Of a DNA stretch of 11,649 nt, positions 4,770-11,468 are shown in pieces; position 1 is the stretch's first letter, and every line of letters begins with the position of its first letter. The DNA is from RGIG1828 sp045541875 (GTDB taxonomy: Bacteria > Bacillota > Clostridia > UMGS1810). Made by a program: the position numbers and the translations under genes. The notes under the pieces were generated by a model, which was not told the origin of the DNA, did no database searches, and saw only the letters and a list, made by a program, of their open reading frames with translations. Where the stretch lies: the NCBI GenBank assembly GCA_045541875.1, contig JAZQJX010000054.1, forward strand, positions 1 through 11,649, given 5' to 3'.

Positions 4770-7415
4770 ATGAAAAAATTAGGACTCAATGAAATAAGAG
4801 AAAAATATCTTTCCTTTTTCGAGAGCAAAGGACATTTAAGACTTCCAAGTTTTTCCCTTGTTCCCGAAAATGATAAAAGTCTGCTTTTGATAAATGCAGG
4901 TATGGCGCCCTTGAAACCCTATTTCAAAGGAGAACTTGAACCCCCCAGAAAAAGAGTTACAACCTGTCAGAAATGTATCCGTACACCTGACATCGAAAGG
5001 GTAGGAAAAACTGCACGTCACGGAACATATTTTGAAATGCTCGGAAACTTTTCTTTCGGTGACTATTTCAAACACGAGGCAACTGCCTGGGCGTGGGAAT
5101 TTGTGACAAAAGTTCTGGAACTTCCCGAGGATAAACTCTGGATAACCATATATGAAGAAGACGACGAAGCAAAGGAAATCTGGACAAAAGAAGTCGGTGT
5201 TCCCGAAGACAGAATTGTGCGCATGGGAAAAGAGGACAACTTCTGGGAAATCGGTCAGGGGCCATGCGGACCTTGTTCTGAACTCTATTTTGACAGAGGG
5301 GAAGAACACGGATGCGGCTCACCTGATTGCAGGGTTGGCTGTGAATGTGACCGCTTTGTTGAATTCTGGAATCTTGTTTTCACTCAGTTTGACAAAGACG
5401 AAAACGGAAACTATAACCGCCTTGCACACCCCAATATCGACACAGGTATGGGACTTGAAAGAATTGCGTGCATAATGCAGGGTGTTAACAACCTCTTTGA
5501 AGTTGACACCGTAAGAAACATTATGCTCAAAATCAGCGAAATTACAGGCGCAAAATATGGCGACAACGAAAAGAATGACGTATCACTACGTGTTATCACA
5601 GACCATATCCGTTCAACAACATTTATGATTGGTGACGGTGTTCAGATCAGCAACGAAGGAAGAGGATATGTTTTAAGAAGACTTCTCCGCCATGCTGCAC
5701 GTCACGGAAAACTTCTCGGTGTAAATGAGCCTTTCCTCTATAAAGTTTGTGACACAGTTATTGAAGAAAACAAAAACGCATATCCTGAACTTGTGGAAAA
5801 AGCGGCATATATAAAGAAAGTTATTGAACTTGAAGAAATCCGTTTCAACGAAACAATAAATGACGGACTAACTATCCTTGCAGGCTACATTGAAGAACTT
5901 CAGAAAAATGATGAAGTTCAGCTTTCGGGCGAAAAAGCCTTCAAACTCTATGATACCTTCGGTTTCCCCCTTGATCTGACACTTGAAATTTTAGAAGAAA
6001 AAGCACTCAACGTTAATGTTGAAGAATATGAAGAGTGCATGAAAAAACAGAGAGAAATGGCAAGAAGCGGCAGAGGCGATATGGACGAAGCCGGCTGGGA
6101 AAAAGACGAATTCAAGAAAAAGGTTTCAGACTTTGAAAAGCCTGAATTTGTCGGATATGAAACACTTGATTGCGAAAGTGTTGTAAAAGCCATTGGCTAC
6201 GATGGAGATTTTCAGGACATGGCAAGTTCTGATAACGCAAATGTTATAATTCTTCTTGACAAAACACCTTTCTATGGTGAAGGCGGCGGTCAGGTTGGAG
6301 ACAAAGGTCAAATCAAAACAGAGGGTGCAACTCTCAAAGTGACCGATACAAAAAAACTTGCTACAGGTCAGATTATGCACATTTGCACAGTTGAATCAGG
6401 CGTTGTGTCTGTTGGTGACAAGGCGGTGTGCAGTGTTTGCGAAAAACGCAGAAGCGCAATTGCAAGAAATCACTCTGCAACCCACCTTCTTCAGAAGGCT
6501 TTGAAAACTGTTCTCGGTGATCACGTTCAGCAGGCAGGCTCCTATGTTGATGCTGAAAGACTCCGTTTTGATTTTTCACACTTTGAAGCACTCTCCACCG
6601 AGCAGATTAAAGAAGTTGAAAAAATAGTTAACGAAAAGGTTTTTGAAGCATTGGATGTTACATGCACAAATATGCCCATAGACGAGGCAAGAGCCCTTGG
6701 CGCAATGGCACTTTTCGGTGAAAAATACGGTGATGTTGTAAGAGTTGTAAAAATGGGAGATTACAGCATCGAACTTTGCGGAGGAACTCACGTTTCCAAC
6801 ACTTCAAACATCGGTATGATAAAAATCGTGTCCGAAACATCAGCGGCAGCAGGAGTGAGAAGAATTGAAGCAATCACAGGCCTCAACGTTCTTGAAGCAT
6901 ACAATGAAAAAGAAAATCTCATAAACAGTGCCGCATCTCTTCTTAAATCAAACCCTGCAGATGTGCTTTCAAAAATTTCTGCACTTCAGGAAGAACTCAA
7001 AGGCGCCCGCAAGGAAATTGAAGAAATGAAATCCAAACTTGCATCGGGCGGAATGGATGACATAAAGAAAAATGCAACAGAAATAAACGGCGTGAAAGTT
7101 CTTACAGGCTCCTTTAAGGGTGCAGATGTGAACACCGTAAGAAAAATGAATGACTCATTGAAAGATGAATTCAAATCTGTTGTATGCGTTATGGCAACAG
7201 AGTTTGGCGGCAAAGTAATGCTCATAACCGCTGCAGATAAAGATGCAACATCAAAAGGTGTTCACTGCGGACTTTTAATAAAAGAAATTGCAGGACTCAT
7301 CGGCGGCTCCGGCGGCGGAAAGCCTGAAAGCGCTCAGGCAGGCGGAAGCGATGCATCAGGAATCGGTGCCGCTTTTGAAAAGGCTGTGGAAGTTCTGAAA
7401 GGTCAGATAAAATAA
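4770..7415 (+). CDS. alaS: alanyl-tRNA synthetase
   Basis: Full-length class II alanine-tRNA ligase, 881 aa (E. coli 876), charging tRNA-Ala in the cytoplasm. The N-terminal aminoacylation domain opens with LNEIREKYLSFFESKGH and carries the RHGTYFEMLGNFSFGDYF core. A Cys-rich insert EHGCGSPDCRVGCECDR (about residues 178-194) is the usual zinc-type loop. The editing domain has HSATH (H568, H572) and CGGTH (C670, H674), the metal site that clears mischarged Ser and Gly. The C-terminal coiled coil (about 725-760) leads into the glycine-rich DHHA1 end with GGSGGGKPESAQAGG. The start is supported by AAGGAGAGG (4754-4762). The HIT gene follows after 12 bases and is probably co-transcribed. Confidence 0.98.
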   Translation: MKKLGLNEIREKYLSFFESKGHLRLPSFSLVPENDKSLLLINAGMAPLKPYFKGELEPPRKRVTTCQKCIRTPDIERVGKTARHGTYFEMLGNFSFGDYFKHEATAWAWEFVTKVLELPEDKLWITIYEEDDEAKEIWTKEVGVPEDRIVRMGKEDNFWEIGQGPCGPCSELYFDRGEEHGCGSPDCRVGCECDRFVEFWNLVFTQFDKDENGNYNRLAHPNIDTGMGLERIACIMQGVNNLFEVDTVRNIMLKISEITGAKYGDNEKNDVSLRVITDHIRSTTFMIGDGVQISNEGRGYVLRRLLRHAARHGKLLGVNEPFLYKVCDTVIEENKNAYPELVEKAAYIKKVIELEEIRFNETINDGLTILAGYIEELQKNDEVQLSGEKAFKLYDTFGFPLDLTLEILEEKALNVNVEEYEECMKKQREMARSGRGDMDEAGWEKDEFKKKVSDFEKPEFVGYETLDCESVVKAIGYDGDFQDMASSDNANVIILLDKTPFYGEGGGQVGDKGQIKTEGATLKVTDTKKLATGQIMHICTVESGVVSVGDKAVCSVCEKRRSAIARNHSATHLLQKALKTVLGDHVQQAGSYVDAERLRFDFSHFEALSTEQIKEVEKIVNEKVFEALDVTCTNMPIDEARALGAMALFGEKYGDVVRVVKMGDYSIELCGGTHVSNTSNIGMIKIVSETSAAAGVRRIEAITGLNVLEAYNEKENLINSAASLLKSNPADVLSKISALQEELKGARKEIEEMKSKLASGGMDDIKKNATEINGVKVLTGSFKGADVNTVRKMNDSLKDEFKSVVCVMATEFGGKVMLITAADKDATSKGVHCGLLIKEIAGLIGGSGGGKPESAQAGGSDASGIGAAFEKAVEVLKGQIK

Positions 7416-7427
7416 GAGGTGAATCAT

Positions 7428-7772
7428 ATGTCAGATTGCTTGTTTTGTAAAATCATAAGGGGAGAAATTCCGTCAAACAAAGTGTATGAAGATGAACTTT
7501 GCTATGCTTTTTATGACATCGAGCCCCAGGCTCCCGTGCATTTTCTCGTTGTTCCCAAAGAACATATTGCGTCAGCCCTTGAAATCAATGACGAAAACTC
7601 TCACATTGTGGGACATGTTTTCAAGGTTGTTGAAAAACTTGCAAATGAACTTGGCTTTGCACAGGATGGCTACCGTATTGTCAACAACTGCGGCAAAGAC
7701 GGCGGACAAACTGTAGGTCACATTCACTTCCACGTTCTTGCAGGAAGAAACCTCGGATGGCCTCCGGGCTGA
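7428..7772 (+). CDS. HIT (histidine triad) family protein, HinT-like
   Basis: A 114-aa nucleotide-binding hydrolase of the HinT/PKCI branch, which hydrolyses AMP-lysine-type phosphoramidates and acyl-adenylates. The triad VGHIHFHVLAG is complete (H98, H100, H102), and the N-terminal CLFCKIIRGEIPS has the C4/C7 pair that with downstream His residues can bind zinc. The ATG at 7428 is preferred over the GTG at 7419 because the ribosome site AGAGGTG (7416-7421 region) lies 6-7 bases before it and overlaps the GTG. It follows alaS by 12 bases; HinT-type enzymes can act on aminoacyl-adenylates, so linkage to a tRNA synthetase is sensible, though that link here is inference. Function call is firm at family level. 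Confidence 0.93.
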   Translation: MSDCLFCKIIRGEIPSNKVYEDELCYAFYDIEPQAPVHFLVVPKEHIASALEINDENSHIVGHVFKVVEKLANELGFAQDGYRIVNNCGKDGGQTVGHIHFHVLAGRNLGWPPG

Positions 7773-7799
7773 TAAAATCAAAAAACTGTAAAATAACAC

Positions 7800-7828
7800 T
7801 TGACAAGCCATCAAATTATGTGTATAAT
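7800..7828 (+). promoter_or_regulatory. rpsU promoter
   Basis: Consensus sigma-A promoter: TTGACA (7800-7805), 17-base spacer, TATAAT (7823-7828). Both boxes are perfect. Start would be near 7835, giving a leader of about 55 nt with a small CTAAA/TTTAG stem. There is no terminator between the HIT gene and this promoter, so some alaS-HIT read-through into rpsU is likely. Confidence 0.88.
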
Positions 7829-7890
7829 GTTACAGTATAATTTTGTCTAAACCCGTTATTTAGGTAGTAGCGGAGGGAGGGAACTTAGAA

Positions 7891-8067
7891 ATGGCAGAAA
7901 TCAGATTAAAAGATAACGAATCTTTAGATAGTGCACTTCGCAGATTTAAAAGATCTTGTCAGAAGGCAGGAGTTTTATCAGAAATCAGAAAAAGAGAACA
8001 TTACGAAAAACCCAGCGTTAGACGTAAAAAGAAATCAGAAGCAGCAAGAAAACGTTCTTATAAATAA
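7891..8067 (+). CDS. rpsU: 30S ribosomal protein S21
   Basis: A 58-aa basic protein of the small ribosomal subunit. The reading frame gives MAEIRLKDNESLDSALRRFK and continues to the hallmark REHYEKPSVRRKKKSEAARK, an almost exact match to the family, with the usual length of 57-60 aa. The start has a strong, doubled site (GGAGGGAGG, 7872-7880) 10 bases upstream. It has its own consensus promoter (7800-7828) and terminator (8157-8185). S21 is often grouped with GatB/YqeY or DNA primase genes in Bacillota; neither is present here, and it stands after alaS-HIT instead. Confidence 0.97.
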   Translation: MAEIRLKDNESLDSALRRFKRSCQKAGVLSEIRKREHYEKPSVRRKKKSEAARKRSYK

Positions 8068-8156
8068 TATTAATTTACTAATTGGCAGTTATGCCTTCCC
8101 AAAATTAAAATTATACTGACGGATAGATAAAATTTCAAACTAAAATCAATCAAATC

Positions 8157-8185
8157 AGACGACCATGAAAATGGCCGTCTTTTTT
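8157..8185 (+). terminator. rpsU terminator
   Basis: AGACGACCAT (8157-8166) pairs with ATGGCCGTCT (8171-8180) around GAAA, with one A/C mismatch, followed by a T-run through 8185. A textbook intrinsic terminator with a GNRA-like loop, 89 bases after the rpsU stop. The 89 bases between hold nothing else obvious beyond a GGCA/TGCC mini-stem. Confidence 0.88.
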
Positions 8186-8196
8186 GTTAACGTAGT

Positions 8197-8224
8197 GATT
8201 AGGGATTAGGGAATAGGGATTAGG
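8197..8224. repeat. 7-bp tandem repeat GATTAGG x4
   Basis: Four head-to-tail 7-mers: GATTAGG (8197-8203), GATTAGG (8204-8210), GAATAGG (8211-8217) and GATTAGG (8218-8224), with a single T-to-A change in the third. Non-coding, directly after the rpsU terminator and before the palindrome at 8251. G-rich on the plus strand; slippage would change copy number. Confidence 0.75.
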
Positions 8225-8250
8225 AAAACCCATGCCAAGCACATAATGTG

Positions 8251-8273
8251 TAGGGGCGGATATTATCCGCCCG
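8251..8273. repeat. GTAGGG-flanked palindrome
   Basis: After GTAGGG (8250-8255) the arms GGGCGGAT (8254-8261) and ATCCGCCC (8265-8272) pair around a 3-nt loop ATT. It is much richer in G+C than the surroundings. A smaller stem CACA/TGTG lies just upstream (about 8240-8250). It shares the GTAGGG lead with the element at 9746-9816. The remaining bases to 8412 hold a weak possible promoter (TTGGTG 8357-8362, TATGAT 8381-8386) and nothing else I can support. Confidence 0.55.
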
Positions 8274-8421
8274 CCAAATAAACCATGCCACCGTGAAATG
8301 GACAGTTTCTGTGCAAAATTTGAGTTGTTTATATTGTTTTTTATCTTCTTTATGGGTTGGTGTTGTGTTTGTTGTGATAATATGATAGTATCGGGGTTCA
8401 AACAGATGGGAGATGATTTTT

Positions 8422-9435
8422 GTGAAACTCGGACTTGAAAAAATGAAAGAAATAGCACACGGTGCAGTAGAAGTTAAGGAAGAAAACGGAAGAATCGCTT
8501 TTTACAGATTTACCAAGGAGCAACAACTCCTCTACAAAAACCTGGAAAAAGAAAGATATCTTAAAACTTTCACGCCTGCGCTCATAAGATTGGTTTTCAA
8601 AACTGACTCCGGCTCACTGTTTTTAAAATTCAATGTGCCTTTTGCAACTTCGAGAAGTTATTTCTCTGTTGATGTATATGTAAATAATGAAATGATCGGA
8701 AATATTGATAATTTCTCCGGTGCAGATGAATCTGCCGATTACACACAATATGACTATCCGATCGGTAATTTTGAAAAGGCATTTGATCTTGGAAGCGGTG
8801 AAAAGACAGTAAGTGTATATCTGCCCTGGTCTGTGCCTCTGGAGATGGAAGAGATGAGCATTGATGACGGCTCTTATGCAGTTCCGATTCCAAGAGATAG
8901 AAAAATTATGATCTTTGGTGATTCCATTGCCCAGGGTTATGACGGATTGCATCCCTCAAAACACTATGGCATAATTTTAGGTGATTTACTGGACGCTGAT
9001 GTATATAACAAGGCAATAGGCGGAGATCAGTTTATTCCGTCTCTTGTGGACACGTCGGAAGATTTTGTGCCTGAATACATAATTGTCGCCTATGGCACAA
9101 ACGACTGGTGTTACGGCAACCTCGAAACCTTCAGGAAAGATTGCAGGGATTTTTTTGAAGCAGTAAGCAAAAAATATTCCTCATCAAAAATATTTGCAAT
9201 TACTCCCATCTGGAGAAAGAATTATGAGGACATATATGATTGCGGCACTTTTCTTGGCGTTTCAGACTATATTGAAGAAACCGTCTCAAAATATGATAAC
9301 GTTTTTTGCGTGCGCGGCTTTGACCTTGTGCCTCATAAGGAAAATCTTTTCGGAGATTTAAGACTGCATCCGAATGATGAAGGTTTTTGTCATTATGCCA
9401 ATAATCTGTATAACGCCATCAAAAATCACTTATAA
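8422..9435 (+). CDS. SGNH/GDSL-family hydrolase (probable carbohydrate esterase)
   Basis: A 337-aa predicted esterase without signal peptide, hence cytoplasmic. An N-terminal beta-rich region (about residues 1-155) resembles the accessory domain of bacterial SGNH carbohydrate esterases. The catalytic part follows: block I IFGDSIAQGYDG with nucleophile S168, block III VAYGTNDW with N227, and block V DLRLHPNDEG with D312 and H316. The usual substrate class is acetylated sugars or oligosaccharides; the nearby GH43 gene fits, but the exact ester is unknown. The GTG at 8422 is preferred because GGGAGA (8408-8413) lies 8 bases upstream; an ATG at 8413 would add three residues but overlaps that site. 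It is a single-gene unit ended by the terminator at 9450. Confidence 0.87.
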   Translation: MKLGLEKMKEIAHGAVEVKEENGRIAFYRFTKEQQLLYKNLEKERYLKTFTPALIRLVFKTDSGSLFLKFNVPFATSRSYFSVDVYVNNEMIGNIDNFSGADESADYTQYDYPIGNFEKAFDLGSGEKTVSVYLPWSVPLEMEEMSIDDGSYAVPIPRDRKIMIFGDSIAQGYDGLHPSKHYGIILGDLLDADVYNKAIGGDQFIPSLVDTSEDFVPEYIIVAYGTNDWCYGNLETFRKDCRDFFEAVSKKYSSSKIFAITPIWRKNYEDIYDCGTFLGVSDYIEETVSKYDNVFCVRGFDLVPHKENLFGDLRLHPNDEGFCHYANNLYNAIKNHL

Positions 9436-9449
9436 ATAATATGAAAAAT

Positions 9450-9491
9450 ACCGCGGGCTTTTGTTTCTTTGGCAAAAGATCTGCGGTTTTT
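9450..9491 (+). terminator. terminator of the SGNH hydrolase gene
   Basis: Two-part stem: ACCGC (9450-9454) with GCGGT (9483-9487) and, inside, CTTTTG (9458-9463) with CAAAAG (9473-9478), loop of 9 nt, followed by TTTTT (9487-9491). It begins 15 bases after the stop codon. Confidence 0.7.
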
Positions 9492-9502
9492 GCTTTGGTG
9501 GT

Positions 9503-9525
9503 AAAAAAAGACAGAAATTGCTGTC
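9503..9525 (-). terminator. minus-strand terminator-like hairpin
   Basis: On the minus strand GACAG (9525-9521) pairs with CTGTC (9514-9510) and is followed by seven T (9509-9503). No minus-strand gene exists to its right in this window, so it may block antisense transcription into the esterase gene or be chance. A wider stem AAAGACA/TGTCTTT (9507-9513 with 9532-9538) competes with it. Confidence 0.35.
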
Positions 9526-9562
9526 AAATTATGTCTTTCTGAATTTGGAGCGGGTTTTTTTG

Positions 9563-9591
9563 TTGCAATGGAATTTTTGCTGTGGTATAAT
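9563..9591 (+). promoter_or_regulatory. extended -10 promoter upstream of yqeG-GH43
   Basis: TTGCAA (9563-9568), 17-base spacer, TATAAT (9586-9591) preceded by TGG, an extended -10. It would drive yqeG and the GH43 gene through a leader of about 270 nt. Its -10 runs into the left arm of the cloverleaf element (9589-9669). No other good promoter was seen closer to yqeG. Confidence 0.65.
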
Positions 9592-9669
9592 TGACACATG
9601 CAGAATTTTATTGCATAAAATTCTTAAGAGCTGTCGCTCTTTTGTGCTCTTTTGAGCACTGTGTCAATT
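9589..9669. repeat. cloverleaf-shaped palindromic element
   Basis: An 81-bp unit closed by a perfect 10-bp inverted repeat, AATTGACACA (9589-9598) and TGTGTCAATT (9660-9669). Inside are three perfect hairpins with 0-3 unpaired bases between them: AGAATTTTA/TAAAATTCT (9602-9624), AAGAGC/GCTCTT (9626-9641) and GTGCTC/GAGCAC (9644-9659). About 62 of 81 bases pair. It is not a tRNA: the closing stem is 10 bp, loops are 4-5 nt, and there is no T-loop or CCA end. Confidence 0.7.
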
Positions 9670-9677
9670 GACGGCGT

Positions 9678-9731
9678 CGCAAAAATGCCCTTGCAAGCAA
9701 GCATTTTTACTCCTGGTAAAATGATTTTGCG
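9678..9731. repeat. second folded module in the yqeG leader
   Basis: CGCAAAA (9678-9684) pairs with TTTTGCG (9725-9731) and encloses two stems, AAAAATGC/GCATTTTT (9681-9688 with 9701-9708) and TTTTAC/GTAAAA (9705-9710 with 9716-9721). Some bases are shared, so these are alternative or partly open pairings. Nothing coding. Confidence 0.45.
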
Positions 9732-9745
9732 GCATCTGAATCGTG

Positions 9746-9816
9746 CAATCGTAGGGTTCGGCGATTTTCGACGAACCGCTTTCGGCACATCCCAAAGGCT
9801 GTGCCCTACAAGATTG
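9746..9816. repeat. GTAGGG inverted-repeat element with two internal hairpins
   Basis: Outer pairing CAATC (9746-9750) with GATTG (9812-9816) and GTAG (9751-9754) with CTAC (9806-9809). Inside, GGTTCG/CGAACC (9755-9760 with 9772-9777) and GGCACA/TGTGCC (9784-9789 with 9800-9805). Both hairpins have the same plan: 6 bp, one mismatch, 2 bp, short loop, though the sequences differ. The two ends read GTAGGG in opposite directions. The 47 bases from here to yqeG hold only the ribosome site. Confidence 0.6.
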
Positions 9817-9866
9817 TGGCACATTGGCTAAAGAACTCACTTCATTAATTATATAGGAGTAGCGTG

Positions 9867-10391
9867 ATGATAAAAAAACTTCTTCCCGACATAACCGTGA
9901 AAAATGTTCACATGCTTGACAGGGATTTTTATGAAAAAAAGAATATAAAAGGTGTCATATTCGACATTGACAACACCCTCGTTGCCCACACAGAACCTAC
10001 ACCGCCCGGAGATGTCCTTGAATATTTTGAAAACTTAAAACAATGGGGCATAAAATATGCCGTGGTTTCAAACAATTCTCACGAAAGAGTTCATTCCTTT
10101 TGCAAAGACCTTGGTGTGCCATATTACGGCAAGGCTCTGAAACCGAGGAAGAAATATCTCAAAAAGACTCTCGGAGAACTTGAAATAAAAAAAGAAGAAT
10201 GTGCTCTTGTGGGAGACCAACTTTTCACAGACATTTTCGGCGGAAACAGAATGGGATTTCTCTCTGTTTTAGTAACTGCAGTGGGATGTGACGAAACAAG
10301 TTTTGTTTCATTCAAGAGAAAGTTTGAAAAGAGAATTCTTGAAAAAAATAAAGATATATTAAGAGGAAGACTGTATGAAAACGATAAATAA
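9867..10391 (+). CDS. yqeG: YqeG-family HAD-IIIA phosphatase
   Basis: A 174-aa haloacid-dehalogenase-type phosphatase; the natural substrate of YqeG proteins is not settled. All four HAD motifs are present: FDIDNTLV (nucleophile D33, acid D35), VVSNN (S68), K92 in KALKPRKKYL, and GDQLFTDIFGG with D117 and D122. Length matches the family (about 170 aa). The ATG at 9867 is preferred to the GTG at 9864 because AGGAG (9855-9859) lies 7 bases before it. The stop overlaps the start of the GH43 gene by 17 bases, so the two are translationally linked. In many Bacillota yqeG sits with yqeH/aroE-like genes; that context is absent here. Confidence 0.9.
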   Translation: MIKKLLPDITVKNVHMLDRDFYEKKNIKGVIFDIDNTLVAHTEPTPPGDVLEYFENLKQWGIKYAVVSNNSHERVHSFCKDLGVPYYGKALKPRKKYLKKTLGELEIKKEECALVGDQLFTDIFGGNRMGFLSVLVTAVGCDETSFVSFKRKFEKRILEKNKDILRGRLYENDK

Positions 10392-11274
10392 CCCCATAGT
10401 TCCCAACTGGTATGCCGATCCCGAGGCGAGATACTACAACGGAAAATACTATATATATGTGACACAGTCCATAACAGACTTTCACAAGCAACTCAACATC
10501 GACCTTCTGGTTTCAGAAGATCTTGTAAACTGGGAAGTTAAAACCAATATAATTGAAATGAATGATTTCCCCTGGATGAGAAATGCAGTGTGGGCACCCA
10601 CCGTAATTGAAAAAGACGGAAAGTACTATCTTATCTTTGCCACAAATAACATATATGAAGATAACGAGGGGGGCGGACTTGAAATTGCAGTTTCCGATTC
10701 TCCCGAAGGACCGTTCAGAGGCTATCTTGACAAAGCGATGATCGGAACAATCATAAACGGAGCCCAACCCATAGATGCTCACCTTTTCAAAGATGACGAC
10801 GGAACCGTATATCTTTACTACGGCGGATGGGGACATTGTAATATAGGCATTATGAATGAGAATATGACGGGACTTGTTCCTTTTGAGGATGGCTCTCTGG
10901 TTAAAGAGATAACACCCGATGACTATGTTGAAGCTCCCTGTATGATAAAAAAGGATGGACTTTATTATTTCACCTGGTCAACAGGTGACTGGATGGATGA
11001 AAGTTACGGCGTAAACTATGGCGTATCCGAAAGTCCTTTTGGTCCTTTCAAAAAGATTGACAGAATTCTTGAGGCTGACGAAAGAATTGCAACAGGCCCC
11101 GGACACAATGGCTACATTAATATAGAGGGAACAGATGAATACCTTATGGTATATCACCGTCATCCCCTCGGCACGGTTGAGGCAGGAAACAGACTTCTTT
11201 GCATTGACCGTATGAACATAGGCGGAGGCAGGATTGAGCCTATTTTGATGACTTCTCAGTGCGTTATTGATTGA
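10375..11274 (+). CDS. glycoside hydrolase family 43 protein
   Basis: A 299-aa five-bladed beta-propeller glycosidase of GH43 type, typically a beta-xylosidase or alpha-L-arabinofuranosidase acting on xylan or arabinan fragments. The three family carboxylates are visible: D15 (base) in NWYADPEARYYNGKYY, D134 (pKa modulator) in QPIDAHLFKDDDG, and E186 (acid) in DYVEAPCMIKKDG. There is no signal peptide or binding module, so it is expected to cleave imported oligosaccharides in the cytoplasm. The start has AGAGGAAG (10362-10369) 5 bases upstream. It overlaps yqeG by 17 bases and probably shares the promoter at 9563. The subfamily, and so the sugar, cannot be assigned by eye. Confidence 0.9.
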   Translation: MKTINNPIVPNWYADPEARYYNGKYYIYVTQSITDFHKQLNIDLLVSEDLVNWEVKTNIIEMNDFPWMRNAVWAPTVIEKDGKYYLIFATNNIYEDNEGGGLEIAVSDSPEGPFRGYLDKAMIGTIINGAQPIDAHLFKDDDGTVYLYYGGWGHCNIGIMNENMTGLVPFEDGSLVKEITPDDYVEAPCMIKKDGLYYFTWSTGDWMDESYGVNYGVSESPFGPFKKIDRILEADERIATGPGHNGYINIEGTDEYLMVYHRHPLGTVEAGNRLLCIDRMNIGGGRIEPILMTSQCVID

Positions 11275-11323
11275 TTTGCCTAAAAAAGCAGTTATATAAA
11301 GAAAATTATGTCTAAAATGTACA

Positions 11324-11352
11324 TTGACATTTTTTTCACACAATGGTATATT
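11324..11352 (+). promoter_or_regulatory. upstream rRNA-operon promoter (P1)
   Basis: TTGACA (11324-11329), 17-base spacer, TATATT (11347-11352) with TGG directly before it (extended -10). It is the distal of two tandem promoters, a common arrangement for rRNA operons. Its start site (near 11359) falls inside the following hairpin. Confidence 0.7.
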
Positions 11353-11354
11353 AT

Positions 11355-11382
11355 AAAAGCACTCTCTGATGGGGGTGCTTTT
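11355..11382 (+). terminator. 12-bp hairpin after the GH43 gene
   Basis: AAAAGCACTCTC (11355-11366) pairs with GGGGGTGCTTTT (11371-11382), two G-T pairs included, around TGAT, ending in TTTT. It is the only terminator-like site between the GH43 stop and the rRNA promoter and may stop read-through. Because it lies at the P1 start, it could also act as a 5' structure or attenuator of P1. Confidence 0.55.
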
Positions 11383-11401
11383 AATACTGTTAAAACCGAA
11401 T

Positions 11402-11462
11402 GAAAAACTTTTTAAAAAACTTTTAAAAAATGCTTGACAAACGCTTTTAACTGTGTTATTAT
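11402..11462 (+). promoter_or_regulatory. rRNA operon promoter P2 with UP element
   Basis: TTGACA (11434-11439), 17-base spacer, TATTAT (11457-11462) with TG one base upstream. The preceding 30 bases are A- and T-tracts (two similar CTTTTTAAAAAA / CTTTTAAAAAA blocks), a typical UP element for rRNA promoters. Start expected near 11469. Confidence 0.82.
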
Positions 11463-11468
11463 AGTCAG

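Noticed and set aside
4836..5322. long minus-strand frames inside alaS
   Set aside because: Overlap a fully conserved alaS sequence; Cys- and Phe-rich translations typical of antisense shadows.
8290..8315. relic of the hairpin array
   Set aside because: CCGTGAAATG is shared with 72-81 and an ACAG/CTGT stem with TTT loop follows, but the stem is 4 bp with a mismatch and no second unit exists, so chance cannot be excluded.
8150..8458. 102-codon minus-strand open frame
   Set aside because: It spans the rpsU terminator, the GATTAGG repeat and the GTAGGG palindrome and has no ribosome site.
9461..9655. 64-codon plus-strand open frame
   Set aside because: It begins inside the esterase terminator and runs through the promoter and cloverleaf; no ribosome site and an unlikely composition.
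9589..9669. tRNA gene
   Set aside because: The cloverleaf outline has a 10-bp acceptor-like stem, 4-5-nt loops, no 7-nt anticodon loop and no T-loop sequence.
9589..9669. invertible promoter switch between the 10-bp inverted repeats
   Set aside because: The interval contains only hairpins, the -10 lies outside it, and no recombinase gene is in the window.
9624..9824. 66-codon minus-strand open frame
   Set aside because: It consists wholly of the palindromic modules; such frames are by-products of repeats.
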